A stretch of DNA of 64,000 bases, from the NCBI GenBank assembly GCA_904502285.1, contig CAJGEC010000007.1:12613-76612 (forward strand), in the 5' to 3' direction. This document shows positions 8,329 through 16,509 of this stretch, piece by piece. The stretch is from an uncultured Alistipes sp. (GTDB taxonomy: Bacteria; Bacteroidota; Bacteroidia; Bacteroidales; Rikenellaceae). The translations under genes and the position numbers were made by a program. The notes under the pieces are model-generated. The model searched no databases and had not been told where the DNA came from. It was given only the letters and a program-made list of their open reading frames with translations. The first letter of the stretch is position 1; every line of letters starts with the position of its first letter.

Positions 8329-8685
8329 ATGATTGAGATTGAGGCAGAGGTTGTTCACGGCCGTAAGATAGGTCGTGCATTGGGCTTTCCTACCGCAAAT
8401 ATGACCCTTGAGGGTTATCCAGATATAGAGCGTGGAGTCTATGTGTCGGAGGTTGTTATCGATGGTGTCTGCTATCGAGCGATGTCCAATGTGGGTGTGC
8501 GCCCATCTGTTGGGGGCAAGGAGTTGCTTCTTGAGACCCATGTCATAGATTTCTCTGGCGACCTCTATGGTCGTCGTCTTGTAGTGCGCCTAATAGAGAA
8601 GATTCGCGATGAGAAGCGCTTCTCCTCTATCACCGACCTTAAGGAGCAGTTAGCCAAGGATTATCACTATATACGAACTATGTAG
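8329..8685 (+). CDS. Stand-alone riboflavin kinase (flavokinase domain only)
   Basis: A 118-residue protein equal to the C-terminal flavokinase half of bifunctional RibF; it phosphorylates riboflavin to FMN. The GFPTAN nucleotide-binding motif is at residues 19-24, and the catalytic ETHVIDFSGDLYG segment follows the VGVRPSVGG flavin loop, so the domain is complete. The FMN adenylyltransferase half normally fused upstream is absent, and the preceding frame is the permease. A GTG at 8326 overlapping the permease stop is an alternative start; I prefer the ATG at 8329. It ends 8 bp from the 3' end of convergent ubiX, whose product uses FMN. Confidence 0.85.
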   Translation: MIEIEAEVVHGRKIGRALGFPTANMTLEGYPDIERGVYVSEVVIDGVCYRAMSNVGVRPSVGGKELLLETHVIDFSGDLYGRRLVVRLIEKIRDEKRFSSITDLKEQLAKDYHYIRTM

Positions 8686-8693
8686 GCGCACAA

Positions 8694-9242
8694 CTACTCG
8701 CCCCACTGGCGATGCGCTACCTCCACTCCCAACATACCCACAATCCTTCGTGAGAGTTCCATACAGAGCTCCTCTATCGTCGTTGTGCCGAAGTAGAATG
8801 AGGGGGATGCTGGAAATACTATAGCACCACACTCCGTTAGCGTAGTCATATTGCGAAGGTGAATTAGCGAGTAGGGAGCTTCGCGTACAACCACAACCAC
8901 GCGCCTGCGCTCCTTAAGCATCACATCTACTGCGCGCTCAATCAAAGTCTGCGAAACACCTGTGGCCAAACGTGCAACTGTGCCCATCGATGCTGGTACA
9001 ACGAGCATAGCATCCCACTTAGCCGAGCCACTGGCTACCGAGGCCCACATATCGTCGTTATCAAAATATGTGATTCGCTCATCTTCGGGAAGTGTTATGC
9101 CTTCAGCCTTAATGACATCGGGGGCATGTTTGCTTAGGATTACACCCAACTTCTCAACCCCCTTATTGCTAAGTAGGAGTTCCAAGCATTGGCGGGCATA
9201 AATGGCGCCACTGGCCCCTGTTATTGCTACAACTATCTTCAT
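8694..9242 (-). CDS. ubiX: Flavin prenyltransferase UbiX
   Basis: A 182-residue flavoprotein that attaches a dimethylallyl unit to FMN to make prenylated FMN, the cofactor of UbiD-type decarboxylases. The N-terminal nucleotide-binding strand-loop TGASGAIYARQ (8-18), the VVPASMGTVARLATGVSQTL segment and the VVREAP-S motif are all diagnostic. No UbiD partner is visible here. The polysaccharide deacetylase gene lies only 2 bp upstream on the same strand, so the two are co-transcribed although functionally unrelated. The flavokinase gene ends 8 bp away in the opposite direction. Confidence 0.93.
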   Translation of the reverse strand: MKIVVAITGASGAIYARQCLELLLSNKGVEKLGVILSKHAPDVIKAEGITLPEDERITYFDNDDMWASVASGSAKWDAMLVVPASMGTVARLATGVSQTLIERAVDVMLKERRRVVVVVREAPYSLIHLRNMTTLTECGAIVFPASPSFYFGTTTIEELCMELSRRIVGMLGVEVAHRQWGE

Positions 9243-9244
9243 TG

Positions 9245-9853
9245 CTACAACTCCAAAATTTTACATTTCAACCCTAATTCGTGAGCCTTACGCAAGAGAA
9301 TGGGTAGTACATAGCTGGTATTACGGAATGACTTGTCGCTGTCGTGCAATGATATTATATCGCCACCACGCAACCCCTTTATTGTGCCCATGAGGCAAGC
9401 CTTTGGAGATAGTTTCCTGTTATAGTCTCGCGATAGTACGTTCCACATCACCACGCGATAGCGCTGGGCTATTTGGCGCAACTGTGTTCGAGTGATACGT
9501 GCGTAGGGTGGGCGGAAGAGTTCTGTATGTAGCATATCGCCAGCCAAGTCTACATCCTCAATATATCTATCAAGAGGCATACCCCAACCCTTCTGGTGGG
9601 AGTAGGTGTGGTTGCCAATCTTATGCCCCTTGTCGAGTATCATCTGGTATAGGTCGGGATACAACTCTACGTTCTTTCCCAGCACGAAGAATGTGGCTTT
9701 GGCGTCGTAGCGCTCCAAGGTTTGGAGTATCCACTCTGTAACGCCTGGCGTAGGGCCATCGTCGAAGGTGAGGTAGATACCCTCGTTATCCTCGATGCTC
9801 CATACCACATTCGGAAAGAGCCACTGTAGCAATATGCCTGGTCTAATTCTCAT
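9245..9853 (-). CDS. Polysaccharide deacetylase (NodB fold, CE4)
   Basis: A 202-residue carbohydrate esterase of family 4, which removes acetyl groups from N-acetylated sugars such as peptidoglycan or chitooligosaccharide. All five family motifs are present: TFDDGP (29-34), the zinc motif HTYSH (82-86), RPPY (114-117), the W-N-V-L-S-R-D-Y region (137-144) and LHDS (169-172). There is no clear signal peptide; the N-terminus has only a modestly hydrophobic ILLQWLFPNVVW stretch. Two tandem TACTTTTG boxes (9867-9874 and 9886-9893, minus strand) precede it and may be promoters. Confidence 0.92.
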   Translation of the reverse strand: MRIRPGILLQWLFPNVVWSIEDNEGIYLTFDDGPTPGVTEWILQTLERYDAKATFFVLGKNVELYPDLYQMILDKGHKIGNHTYSHQKGWGMPLDRYIEDVDLAGDMLHTELFRPPYARITRTQLRQIAQRYRVVMWNVLSRDYNRKLSPKACLMGTIKGLRGGDIISLHDSDKSFRNTSYVLPILLRKAHELGLKCKILEL

Positions 9854-9925
9854 CCGCTTAATCTATCAAAAGTATATCGGTGATGCAAAAGTAACTTATT
9901 TTTTTGTAAATCGAAAAACTATGAC

Positions 9926-9933
9926 TACCTTTG
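9926..9933 (+). promoter_or_regulatory. Predicted promoter of the DUF4837 gene
   Basis: TACCTTTG with a TTG at 9904-9906 about 19-20 bp upstream, 62 bp before the ATG at 9996. Confidence 0.6.
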
Positions 9934-9995
9934 TATATATAGCGACGCGCTTTTTGCTCGCTATTTGTGGTTGAACCAATAAATTGTTTTAGAGT

Positions 9996-10991
9996 ATGAA
10001 AAATAGAGTTCTCCTTTTTATTGCATTTGTTATGGCCTTTAGTTGTGGTTGCACCGTAAGAAATACTCTTCCTGAGAAGACCACAGCGGGTGAAGCCTAT
10101 GATGTTGTGGTTATCTGCGACGATGAGTCTTGGCGTGGCGACCTGTCGTATGCTGTGTGCGATTTGCTGGAGGAGTCGGCCCCAGGCCTCACACGTCCTC
10201 AGGGCTACTTCAATATAGTGAAGCAGGTTGCTCCGCGCAGTGCCTCGGATATCGATAGAAAATACCCTAACCTCTTTGTGGTGAGCATCAACCCCACGGT
10301 TGATGAGGCAACATACGCCGTATCGAAGAATCTCTATGCGCGCCCTCAGACCGTGGTTACCGTGACGGCTCCGAGTGTAGCATCTGCCCTATCCCTCTTC
10401 GATGAGGCTGATGATGCTATTCGTGAGGAGTTCGAGAAGGGTGAGCGTAATAAGAGCAATAGATACTATTCGGTAAATCCTGCCGAGTTGCTGATGGCCG
10501 ACTTCAAGGAGCATACGGGCATAGAGATGATTATCCCGGCACACTTCTATAAGGCTAATACCGCAGATAAGGAGTTGTTGTGGTATATACGCGACTATCC
10601 CGCACGTGCTCAGTATATCTTTGCCTTCAAGACCCCTTGCGACACCACGCTTCCAGTAGATATGCAGGCCCTTTCGGTTATGGGTGCTATAGATCAGAAG
10701 TTGGCAACGATTTCGAGCAAGGGTGCTTCGGGTTCGTATATGCGTCTGTCGAACGAGCCATCCTCAATGTCGTTTAGATCGGATATAGATATTAATGGTC
10801 GCGTTTGGTTCGAGGTGCGTGGCTGGTGGGAGGTTGCCAACGACTTTATGGGTGGCCCATTCGTAGGCTATACAACCATCGATGAGAAGAGTTCCGAGGC
10901 CTTAGTTGTTATCTTTGCCCTGTATGCTCCGGAGGACCCCCAGCGTAACCTACTTAGGGAGTTGGAGCATCTTATATATACCACAAAGTAG
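9996..10991 (+). CDS. DUF4837 family lipoprotein
   Basis: A 331-residue protein with a lipoprotein signal peptide (hydrophobic core at residues 5-16, cysteines at 17 and 19 as lipidation candidates). It matches my recollection of the Bacteroidota-specific DUF4837 family, mature part from about residue 35, with conserved-looking stretches such as VVVICDDESWRGD and a C-terminal RGWWEVANDFMGGPFVGYT. The function is unknown; it is presumably periplasmic or outer-membrane attached. It is monocistronic, followed by a shared terminator, and convergent with thiL. Confidence 0.78.
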   Translation: MKNRVLLFIAFVMAFSCGCTVRNTLPEKTTAGEAYDVVVICDDESWRGDLSYAVCDLLEESAPGLTRPQGYFNIVKQVAPRSASDIDRKYPNLFVVSINPTVDEATYAVSKNLYARPQTVVTVTAPSVASALSLFDEADDAIREEFEKGERNKSNRYYSVNPAELLMADFKEHTGIEMIIPAHFYKANTADKELLWYIRDYPARAQYIFAFKTPCDTTLPVDMQALSVMGAIDQKLATISSKGASGSYMRLSNEPSSMSFRSDIDINGRVWFEVRGWWEVANDFMGGPFVGYTTIDEKSSEALVVIFALYAPEDPQRNLLRELEHLIYTTK

Positions 10992-11009
10992 CCTCTGCTG
11001 GTGATAAAG

Positions 11010-11043
11010 TATAGGCTGTTGGGGACGCCAACAGCCTATTTTG
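11010..11043. terminator. Terminator between DUF4837 and thiL
   Basis: Perfect 12-bp stem ATAGGCTGTTGG/CCAACAGCCTAT with loop GGACG, followed by TTTTG on the plus strand. It sits between convergent genes and may serve both. Confidence 0.8.
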
Positions 11044-11063
11044 TATCAAGATTGAGATATTGC

Positions 11064-12092
11064 CTAACGGTCGAATGCCTGAGCCTTAAGGGCAATGCCC
11101 TCGCCATCAGGGGTTACGAGTATCACGCCCGACTCCTCGCGAGTGATGTGGCCGATGACGTCTACTAATCCCAGTTTCATCACCTTCTCCTGCATCTCCA
11201 AAGGAACGGTGAAGAGCAACTCGTGGTCTTCGCCACCATTCAACGCTGCGATAACGGGGTCGATGTGCATCTCTTCTGCGAGTTCCGATGTCTGACGAGC
11301 TATAGGTATGCGCTCAAGGTAGATGCGTGCGCCACACTTCGACGAGCGACAAATCTGTCGTAGGTCCGAAGCCAAACCATCCGAGAGGTCAATCATCGAA
11401 GTAGGCTTTATGCCCTCTTCGCGCAGAGCCTCCAATACGTTTGTACGTGCGCGTGGCTTGAGGTAGCGCTCAAGGAGGTACTCATACCCCTGGAACTTAG
11501 GCTCAGGGTTCTCGATATCCTTCAATACGCGTTTCTCGCGCTCTAAGAGATGGAGACCCATATATGCGCCACCGAGGTTCGAGGTGATGCAGATGAGGTC
11601 GTGCTCCTTAGCACCTGAACGATAGGCAATTTCTTCGCGCTTAACGCGTCCTGTAGCTGAGATTGTTATCACCAAACCATTCATCGAGGCGGTGGTATCA
11701 CCACCCACGATATCTACGCCCAACTCTTTGCACGCCTGCTCCATACCCTCGTAGAGGGCATCGAGTGCTTCTACCGAGATTTTTGCCGAGATGCCGAGTG
11801 CCACTACGACCTGCTCAGGGCGACCATTCATCGCAAGGATGTCGTTTACACCACGCACGATAGCCTTGTAGCCGAGGTGCTTGAGTGGGAAGTAGCTGAG
11901 GTCGAAATCGATACCCTCGGTCATCATATCCGTAGTTAGCAATAGCAACTCGTCGCCGAGGTCAATGACTGCGGCATCATCTCCCGAAGCCAAAAGTGTG
12001 CTGTCGTTGCGTCTCTTAAGCTTTGAGGTGAGACGATCAATTAGGCCAAACTCACCAAGAGTGGCGATTTCCGTGCTATTTTTCTTCTCCAT
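11064..12092 (-). CDS. thiL: Thiamine-monophosphate kinase
   Basis: A 342-residue enzyme of the PurM/ThiL fold that phosphorylates thiamine monophosphate to the active cofactor thiamine diphosphate. The nucleotide and magnesium site is visible as GDDA at 37-40 and TTDMMTEGIDF at 53-63; the later MIDLSDGLASDL and NGGEDHELLF motifs are complete. No TPP riboswitch or other thiamine gene is near, so this copy appears to be expressed constitutively. It is divergent from adk, with overlapping promoter regions. Confidence 0.95.
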   Translation of the reverse strand: MEKKNSTEIATLGEFGLIDRLTSKLKRRNDSTLLASGDDAAVIDLGDELLLLTTDMMTEGIDFDLSYFPLKHLGYKAIVRGVNDILAMNGRPEQVVVALGISAKISVEALDALYEGMEQACKELGVDIVGGDTTASMNGLVITISATGRVKREEIAYRSGAKEHDLICITSNLGGAYMGLHLLEREKRVLKDIENPEPKFQGYEYLLERYLKPRARTNVLEALREEGIKPTSMIDLSDGLASDLRQICRSSKCGARIYLERIPIARQTSELAEEMHIDPVIAALNGGEDHELLFTVPLEMQEKVMKLGLVDVIGHITREESGVILVTPDGEGIALKAQAFDR

Positions 12093-12136
12093 CTGAATAA
12101 GATATTAGATGTTTTAAATATTTTCTAAATTTTTTG

Positions 12137-12184
12137 CAAAAGTATCGTTTTGATTGGATAATTGCAAAAAAAAATATATCTTTG
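12137..12184. promoter_or_regulatory. Overlapping divergent promoters of thiL and adk
   Basis: For adk (+): TTGG at 12154-12157, 19 bp, TATCTTTG at 12177-12184. For thiL (-): TTTG (12168-12165), 20 bp, TACTTTTG (12144-12137). The two promoters interleave within 48 bp, so polymerase binding at one could exclude the other. Confidence 0.6.
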
Positions 12185-12241
12185 CGTCAAATTTTTTTAA
12201 AACGACTATTAATAAGATATAACGTAAAACTTAAATAAGAT

Positions 12242-12814
12242 ATGTTAAATATTATACTTTTCGGTGCTCCAGGTTGTGGCAAGGGTACACAGGCTGCTCG
12301 TTTGGCAGAGCACTACGATTTGTATCATATATCGACAGGTGAGGTTATTCGCTCGGAGATTAAGCGTGGTACTGAGCTTGGTAAGAGTATGGAGGGTTAT
12401 ATCTCTCGTGGTGAGCTTGCTCCCGATTCTATCGTAGTTGAGATGGTGCGTGACTATATGCGTACTCACAACGACAAGGGTTGCATCTTCGATGGTTTTC
12501 CTCGCACAACAGCTCAGGCCGAGATCTTCGATACGTTGCTCGAAGAGATAGGCTCAAAGGTCGATGTTATGATCTATATGGATGTTCCTGAGGAGGAGTT
12601 GGTTAAGCGTATTCTTCTTCGTGGCAAGGACTCTGGTCGTGCCGACGACAGTTCGGAGAGTGTCATCCGCAACCGCATTGAGGTCTATCGCCAGCAGACG
12701 GCTATCGTTGCTGACCACTACACCAAGCAGAACAAGTATGCCGAGGTAAATGGCTTGGGTACTATGGACGAGGTCTTTGGTCGATTGGCTGAGGTTATTG
12801 ACTCTAAGCGATAG
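12242..12814 (+). CDS. adk: Adenylate kinase
   Basis: A 190-residue nucleotide kinase that interconverts ATP, AMP and ADP in the cytoplasm. The P-loop GAPGCGKGT is at 8-16, DGFPRT at 84-89, and the LRGKDSGRADD lid is of the short type without zinc cysteines. Length and motif order match short-lid adenylate kinases. It has its own promoter and terminator, so it is monocistronic. Confidence 0.97.
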   Translation: MLNIILFGAPGCGKGTQAARLAEHYDLYHISTGEVIRSEIKRGTELGKSMEGYISRGELAPDSIVVEMVRDYMRTHNDKGCIFDGFPRTTAQAEIFDTLLEEIGSKVDVMIYMDVPEEELVKRILLRGKDSGRADDSSESVIRNRIEVYRQQTAIVADHYTKQNKYAEVNGLGTMDEVFGRLAEVIDSKR

Positions 12815-12837
12815 AAAATTAAAAAAAAATGTGATAT

Positions 12838-12880
12838 TACGGGTGGGGCTGAAACAATAAATCGGCATCACCCGTATTTT
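12838..12880 (+). terminator. Terminator of adk
   Basis: TACGGGTG (12838-12845) pairs with CACCCGTA (12869-12876), followed by TTTTATT. The loop is rather long. Confidence 0.65.
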
Positions 12881-12887
12881 ATTATAT

Positions 12888-13829
12888 ATGAAAAGTCGAA
12901 TAATGCTACGACTCTCCTTTGTTGTGGTGATGCTCCTCTCTATGGTCTTTGAGGTAGGGGCGAGAGGCTACAAAGTGGAGGAGGTCGAGAATGTGCAACT
13001 GAAAAATAGGGAGCGTTTCGTTTCGAATCCCGATGCTATCCTGCCGAGCGAAGCTGTTGCTACGCTCGACTCGTTGTCTCTTTCGCTTAAGGAGCGAGGT
13101 ATTGCCGAGGTCGCCATTGTCGTTTTGAAGGATATCTATCCTCGTGATATGGTCGGCTTCTCACAAGAACTCTTCAAGAGTTGGGGCGTAGGCGACGACG
13201 AACTCGACAACGGACTGGGTATTCTATTCGTTGAAGATATGCGCGAGATACGCTTTCATACGGGTTATGGCCTTGAGGGGGTGTTACCCGATGTGCTTTG
13301 CTACCGCATACAACAGGAGTATATGGTGCCTTACTTTCGCGGAGGTGACTATGCAAAGGGTATGGTCGAGGGTATGCGTGCTATCGACGAGGTGCTCTCA
13401 GGCGGAGAGTTGCCACGTGCCTCAAATGAAGACGAGGCCGATGCCGAGGCGATGATATTGGCCCTTCTGATGGTGTTGGTGATGGTCGTGTTGCCAATCA
13501 TCTTAATACTTGTAAATCAGTATCAAAAGAATAAGTGTCCCTATTGCAAGCACCATACGTTGAGAGTTGTGAGTACCGAGCGTATGCAGATGGGGCAGAG
13601 TACGATTATAGTCGAAAAGCTCCACTGCGACCACTGCGATAAGGACCACGTGCGTCGTCGTAATGGTGACGACCATACTGATAGCAATGGAGGTAATGGT
13701 GGCAGAGGTATTTGGCTCTTCCCTATGGGCGGAGGCTATCGTGGTGGTGGCTTTGGCGGAGGAGGCTTTGGTGGTGGAGGCTTCGGTGGAGGAAGTTTCG
13801 GTGGCGGAGGCTCTGGCTCAAGTTGGTAG
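12888..13829 (+). CDS. TPM-domain protein with zinc ribbon and Gly-rich tail
   Basis: A 313-residue exported membrane protein. Signal peptide (1-25), a TPM (PF04536) domain at about 35-165, an acidic linker, a transmembrane helix near 188-210, a zinc ribbon with cysteine pairs at 217/220 and 247/250, and a C-terminal tail of GGGFGG-type repeats ending in Ser-Ser-Trp. TPM proteins are linked to envelope maintenance (photosystem repair in plants), but the bacterial role is unclear. It precedes lemA by 34 bp, a frequent pairing in Bacteroidota, which suggests the two act together. No clear promoter lies between it and the adk terminator. Confidence 0.88.
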   Translation: MKSRIMLRLSFVVVMLLSMVFEVGARGYKVEEVENVQLKNRERFVSNPDAILPSEAVATLDSLSLSLKERGIAEVAIVVLKDIYPRDMVGFSQELFKSWGVGDDELDNGLGILFVEDMREIRFHTGYGLEGVLPDVLCYRIQQEYMVPYFRGGDYAKGMVEGMRAIDEVLSGGELPRASNEDEADAEAMILALLMVLVMVVLPIILILVNQYQKNKCPYCKHHTLRVVSTERMQMGQSTIIVEKLHCDHCDKDHVRRRNGDDHTDSNGGNGGRGIWLFPMGGGYRGGGFGGGGFGGGGFGGGSFGGGGSGSSW

Positions 13830-13863
13830 TATAAAGAGAGATATTAACTAAAAATATAAAACT

Positions 13864-14448
13864 ATGAAAAACAAAACTTTATGGATTGTTCTTGGCGTTG
13901 TCGCTGTGGTTGTCGTATGGGCCATTGTATCATACAATGGATTGGTGACAAAACAAGAGAAGGTGTCGGAGGCGTGGGCAAATGTGGAGACTGTTTACCA
14001 GCGTCGTGCAGACCTCATTCCTAACCTCGTTGCTACGGTGAAGGGCTATGCTGCTCACGAGGAGCAGACACTAATGGCCGTGACCGAGGCACGTGCTAAG
14101 TCTACCTCATTGAATATCGACCCAACGACGGCTACTCCAGAGCAGATGGCCGAGTGGACAAAGAGGCAGGATGAGGTGGGTTCGGCTATTGGTCGCCTTA
14201 TCGCTATCTCGGAGAGTTATCCAGACCTAAAGGCAAATCAGAACTTTATGGATTTGCAGAAGCAACTTGAGGGTACGGAGAATCGTATCTCTACCGAGCG
14301 CAGGGAGTATAATCAGCAGGTGCGTGATTTCAATGCCTCTATTCGTCGCTTCCCTACCAACCTTATCGCTTCGATGTTTGGTTTCGAGAAGATGGAGATG
14401 TTCGAGGCTCAGGAGGGTGCAGAGGTTGCTCCTGTTGTGGCATTCTAA
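13864..14448 (+). CDS. lemA: LemA family protein
   Basis: A 194-residue protein with one N-terminal transmembrane helix (about residues 5-25) and an extracytoplasmic coiled-coil LemA domain. The family hallmark, AWANVETVYQRRADLIPNLV followed by VKGYAAHE, is at about 38-66. Its biochemical function is unknown. It is downstream of and probably co-transcribed with the TPM-domain gene; homologues of the two are commonly adjacent. It is followed by a strong terminator. Confidence 0.92.
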   Translation: MKNKTLWIVLGVVAVVVVWAIVSYNGLVTKQEKVSEAWANVETVYQRRADLIPNLVATVKGYAAHEEQTLMAVTEARAKSTSLNIDPTTATPEQMAEWTKRQDEVGSAIGRLIAISESYPDLKANQNFMDLQKQLEGTENRISTERREYNQQVRDFNASIRRFPTNLIASMFGFEKMEMFEAQEGAEVAPVVAF

Positions 14449-14482
14449 CCCCTCGTTTGGTTGCGATTAAATCTTAGATTTA

Positions 14483-14534
14483 AGGGTGCTGGCGTATGGC
14501 TTTGTTTGGCCTATGTCAGCACTCTTTTTTTTTC
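14483..14534 (+). terminator. Terminator of the TPM-lemA unit
   Basis: Long hairpin (14483-14525) with outer arms AGGGTGCTG and CAGCACTCT, continuing inward through GCGTA/TATGT, followed by nine T. Confidence 0.85.
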
Positions 14535-14627
14535 TTGTCATCGAAAAACTACGCTTTTATCAACTAAAATATCAACTCTTTCCGCAAAAAAGCGACTTGC
14601 ACACTTTTATATTACCTCTCCTTTTTG

Positions 14628-14635
14628 TATCTTTG
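14628..14635 (+). promoter_or_regulatory. Predicted promoter of the glucosaminidase operon
   Basis: TATCTTTG followed by GC, 34 bp before the ATG at 14669. The -33 region is T-rich but lacks a clean TTTG. Confidence 0.55.
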
Positions 14636-14668
14636 CAAAAAAGTATGCCATAACAAAGAATATTTGAT

Positions 14669-15769
14669 ATGAGTCAAGTTGTTAAGATATCGATATTAAT
14701 GCTTGCCCTTTTTCTAAGCTCTATTGCTTCACTGAGGGCGCAAGTCGCAGAACCCGAAAAGGGAAAGGAACTCGCCCCAACTGAGCAGTGGGAGAAGATG
14801 ACCCCAGAGGAGTATATCTATAAATGGCGCACTACGGCGGTGGAAAATATGGAGATTTATGGTATCCCCGCAAGTATCACCATGGCTCAGGCAATCCTTG
14901 AGTCGGGCTTCGGCAATGGCTACTTGGCGCGTGTGGCAAACAACCACTTCTGCATCAAGTGCAAGAAGTCGTGGACCGGAAAGAGTATCATTCACTCCGA
15001 CGACAACCCCGACGACTGCTTCCGTGTCTATGATACTGTGGAGGCTTCGTTCCAGGATCACGCCGAATTCCTCAGCGAGGGTAAGCGCTATGAGTTCCTC
15101 TTCGCCTACGATATCGACGACTATAAGAGTTGGGCTAAGGGTCTTAAAACGGCAGGCTATGCCACTGCCCCCGACTATGCCGAGCGCCTAATCTCGCTTA
15201 TCGAGCGTTATAATTTAGGGCTCCTCGACCAGAAGAATGGTATCGCCAAGTATGATGAGTATATGGCTAAGGAGTTCGCAGCATTGGTAGCATCGCCTGT
15301 GGACGGCCCAAATAGTGAGGAGGTTGTCGAGACGGAGATTGTACAGACGGCAGTTAAGGATGCCACCAAGGCCTATGCCGATAGGGGTATCGACCCTAAC
15401 AACTTCCGAGTAACGATAAATTCGCATAAGGGCTATAATGTCTACCTCACTAATGGCGCGCACTATGTTGTGGCTAAGCAAGGGGATAACTATGAGCATC
15501 TTGGCGAGTTGTTCGACATTGCCCCTGCGACCCTTAGAAAGTTTAATGACGTGTCGAAGGGCGTAGAGCCTAACGAGGGCGATGTGGTATATATCGAGCG
15601 CAAGGCATCACGTTGGAGTGGTAGCGATATGTTGCACCGTGTGGTTGAGGGTGAGACCCTCTACCAGTTGTCGCAACTCTATGGTATCCGCCTTCAGCAG
15701 TTGGCCAAGTTGAATAGAATCCATCCTGAGGATGCGCTTGTCGTAGGCCAATCTCTTCGTCTACGATAG
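14669..15769 (+). CDS. Secreted N-acetylglucosaminidase with two LysM domains
   Basis: A 366-residue peptidoglycan hydrolase. A signal peptide (1-25) leads into a glucosaminidase domain (PF01832, about 45-195) with the catalytic Glu78 in MAQAILESGFG and the NHFCIKCKKSW segment usual in Bacteroidota members. Two LysM-type peptidoglycan-binding repeats occupy about 255-310 and 320-366. It probably trims glycan strands during growth or division. It is first of a three-gene set with spacings of about 30 bp, joining an unknown cytoplasmic protein and DPP IV. Confidence 0.92.
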   Translation: MSQVVKISILMLALFLSSIASLRAQVAEPEKGKELAPTEQWEKMTPEEYIYKWRTTAVENMEIYGIPASITMAQAILESGFGNGYLARVANNHFCIKCKKSWTGKSIIHSDDNPDDCFRVYDTVEASFQDHAEFLSEGKRYEFLFAYDIDDYKSWAKGLKTAGYATAPDYAERLISLIERYNLGLLDQKNGIAKYDEYMAKEFAALVASPVDGPNSEEVVETEIVQTAVKDATKAYADRGIDPNNFRVTINSHKGYNVYLTNGAHYVVAKQGDNYEHLGELFDIAPATLRKFNDVSKGVEPNEGDVVYIERKASRWSGSDMLHRVVEGETLYQLSQLYGIRLQQLAKLNRIHPEDALVVGQSLRLR

Positions 15770-15798
15770 AGAACGAAAATAAATTTAAGATATAGTGT

Positions 15799-16479
15799 AT
15801 GAGTACATTACGAGAGAAAATTTTGGAGTCGATAGTTAAGAAGTCTACTCTGAAACAACAGATTTTTGATAACACCTTCTCTACCTTCAACGAACTCAAG
15901 GAGACCCTGTTCGAGATGGCTTCGGAGATAGATGATGAGCTCGACGGTAAACTTGACCGCCGTGTGCGTATCGAGTATCGCGATAGAGGTAAGTTCGAGG
16001 CACAACTTCAGGTTGCCAGCGACATCTTACTCTTCCAGATGCACACCGACATCTTCGAGTTCGACTCTAATCATATCATCTGGCAGAATGGCTATGTCCA
16101 GCAGGATAGAGATAACTCCTACATTGGCGTTATCAACATCTATAACTTCCTCTCTGACTCGTTGAAGTACAACCGTAATGCCGACGAGGGTTACCTCATT
16201 GGTCGCATCTTTATCAACCGCGAGAAGGCCTTCTTCGTGGAGGGTAAGCGCCAGACGTTGGTGCGCCCTATGGCCTTTGGTAGTCGCAAGATCGATAGAG
16301 AGTCGTTGGTATCAATCATCGAGACGGCTATCAACTACGCCCTCAATTTCGATTTGTTGATGCCTCCTTATGAGGAGAATATACGTGTTACTGTCGATCA
16401 GTTCAACTCGAAACTCGACAACTCGAAGTTTACCACAGGTAAGCGACTAAGTTACGACTTCTCGATAGACGATATTTAA
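15799..16479 (+). CDS. Conserved protein of unknown function, 226 residues
   Basis: I do not recognise a named domain. The protein has no signal peptide or membrane segment and is rich in charged residues, with a helical N-terminus (1-45, SIVKKSTLKQQIFDNTFSTF), an acidic stretch near 45-60, and a mixed alpha/beta middle with several hydrophobic strands. The sequence reads like a well-behaved cytoplasmic globular protein and has the same codon use as its neighbours. It sits 29 bp after the glucosaminidase gene and 30 bp before DPP IV, so it is co-transcribed with two exported hydrolases. I am sure it is a gene but cannot assign a role. Confidence 0.85.
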   Translation: MSTLREKILESIVKKSTLKQQIFDNTFSTFNELKETLFEMASEIDDELDGKLDRRVRIEYRDRGKFEAQLQVASDILLFQMHTDIFEFDSNHIIWQNGYVQQDRDNSYIGVINIYNFLSDSLKYNRNADEGYLIGRIFINREKAFFVEGKRQTLVRPMAFGSRKIDRESLVSIIETAINYALNFDLLMPPYEENIRVTVDQFNSKLDNSKFTTGKRLSYDFSIDDI

Positions 16480-16509
16480 CCCGAAGATAAATTAAACCGA
16501 TAAACTACT

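Noticed and set aside
13741..13829. Short Gly-Gly-Phe-type DNA repeats
   Set aside because: They are in frame and encode the Gly-rich tail usual for TPM-domain proteins; not a CRISPR or mobile repeat.
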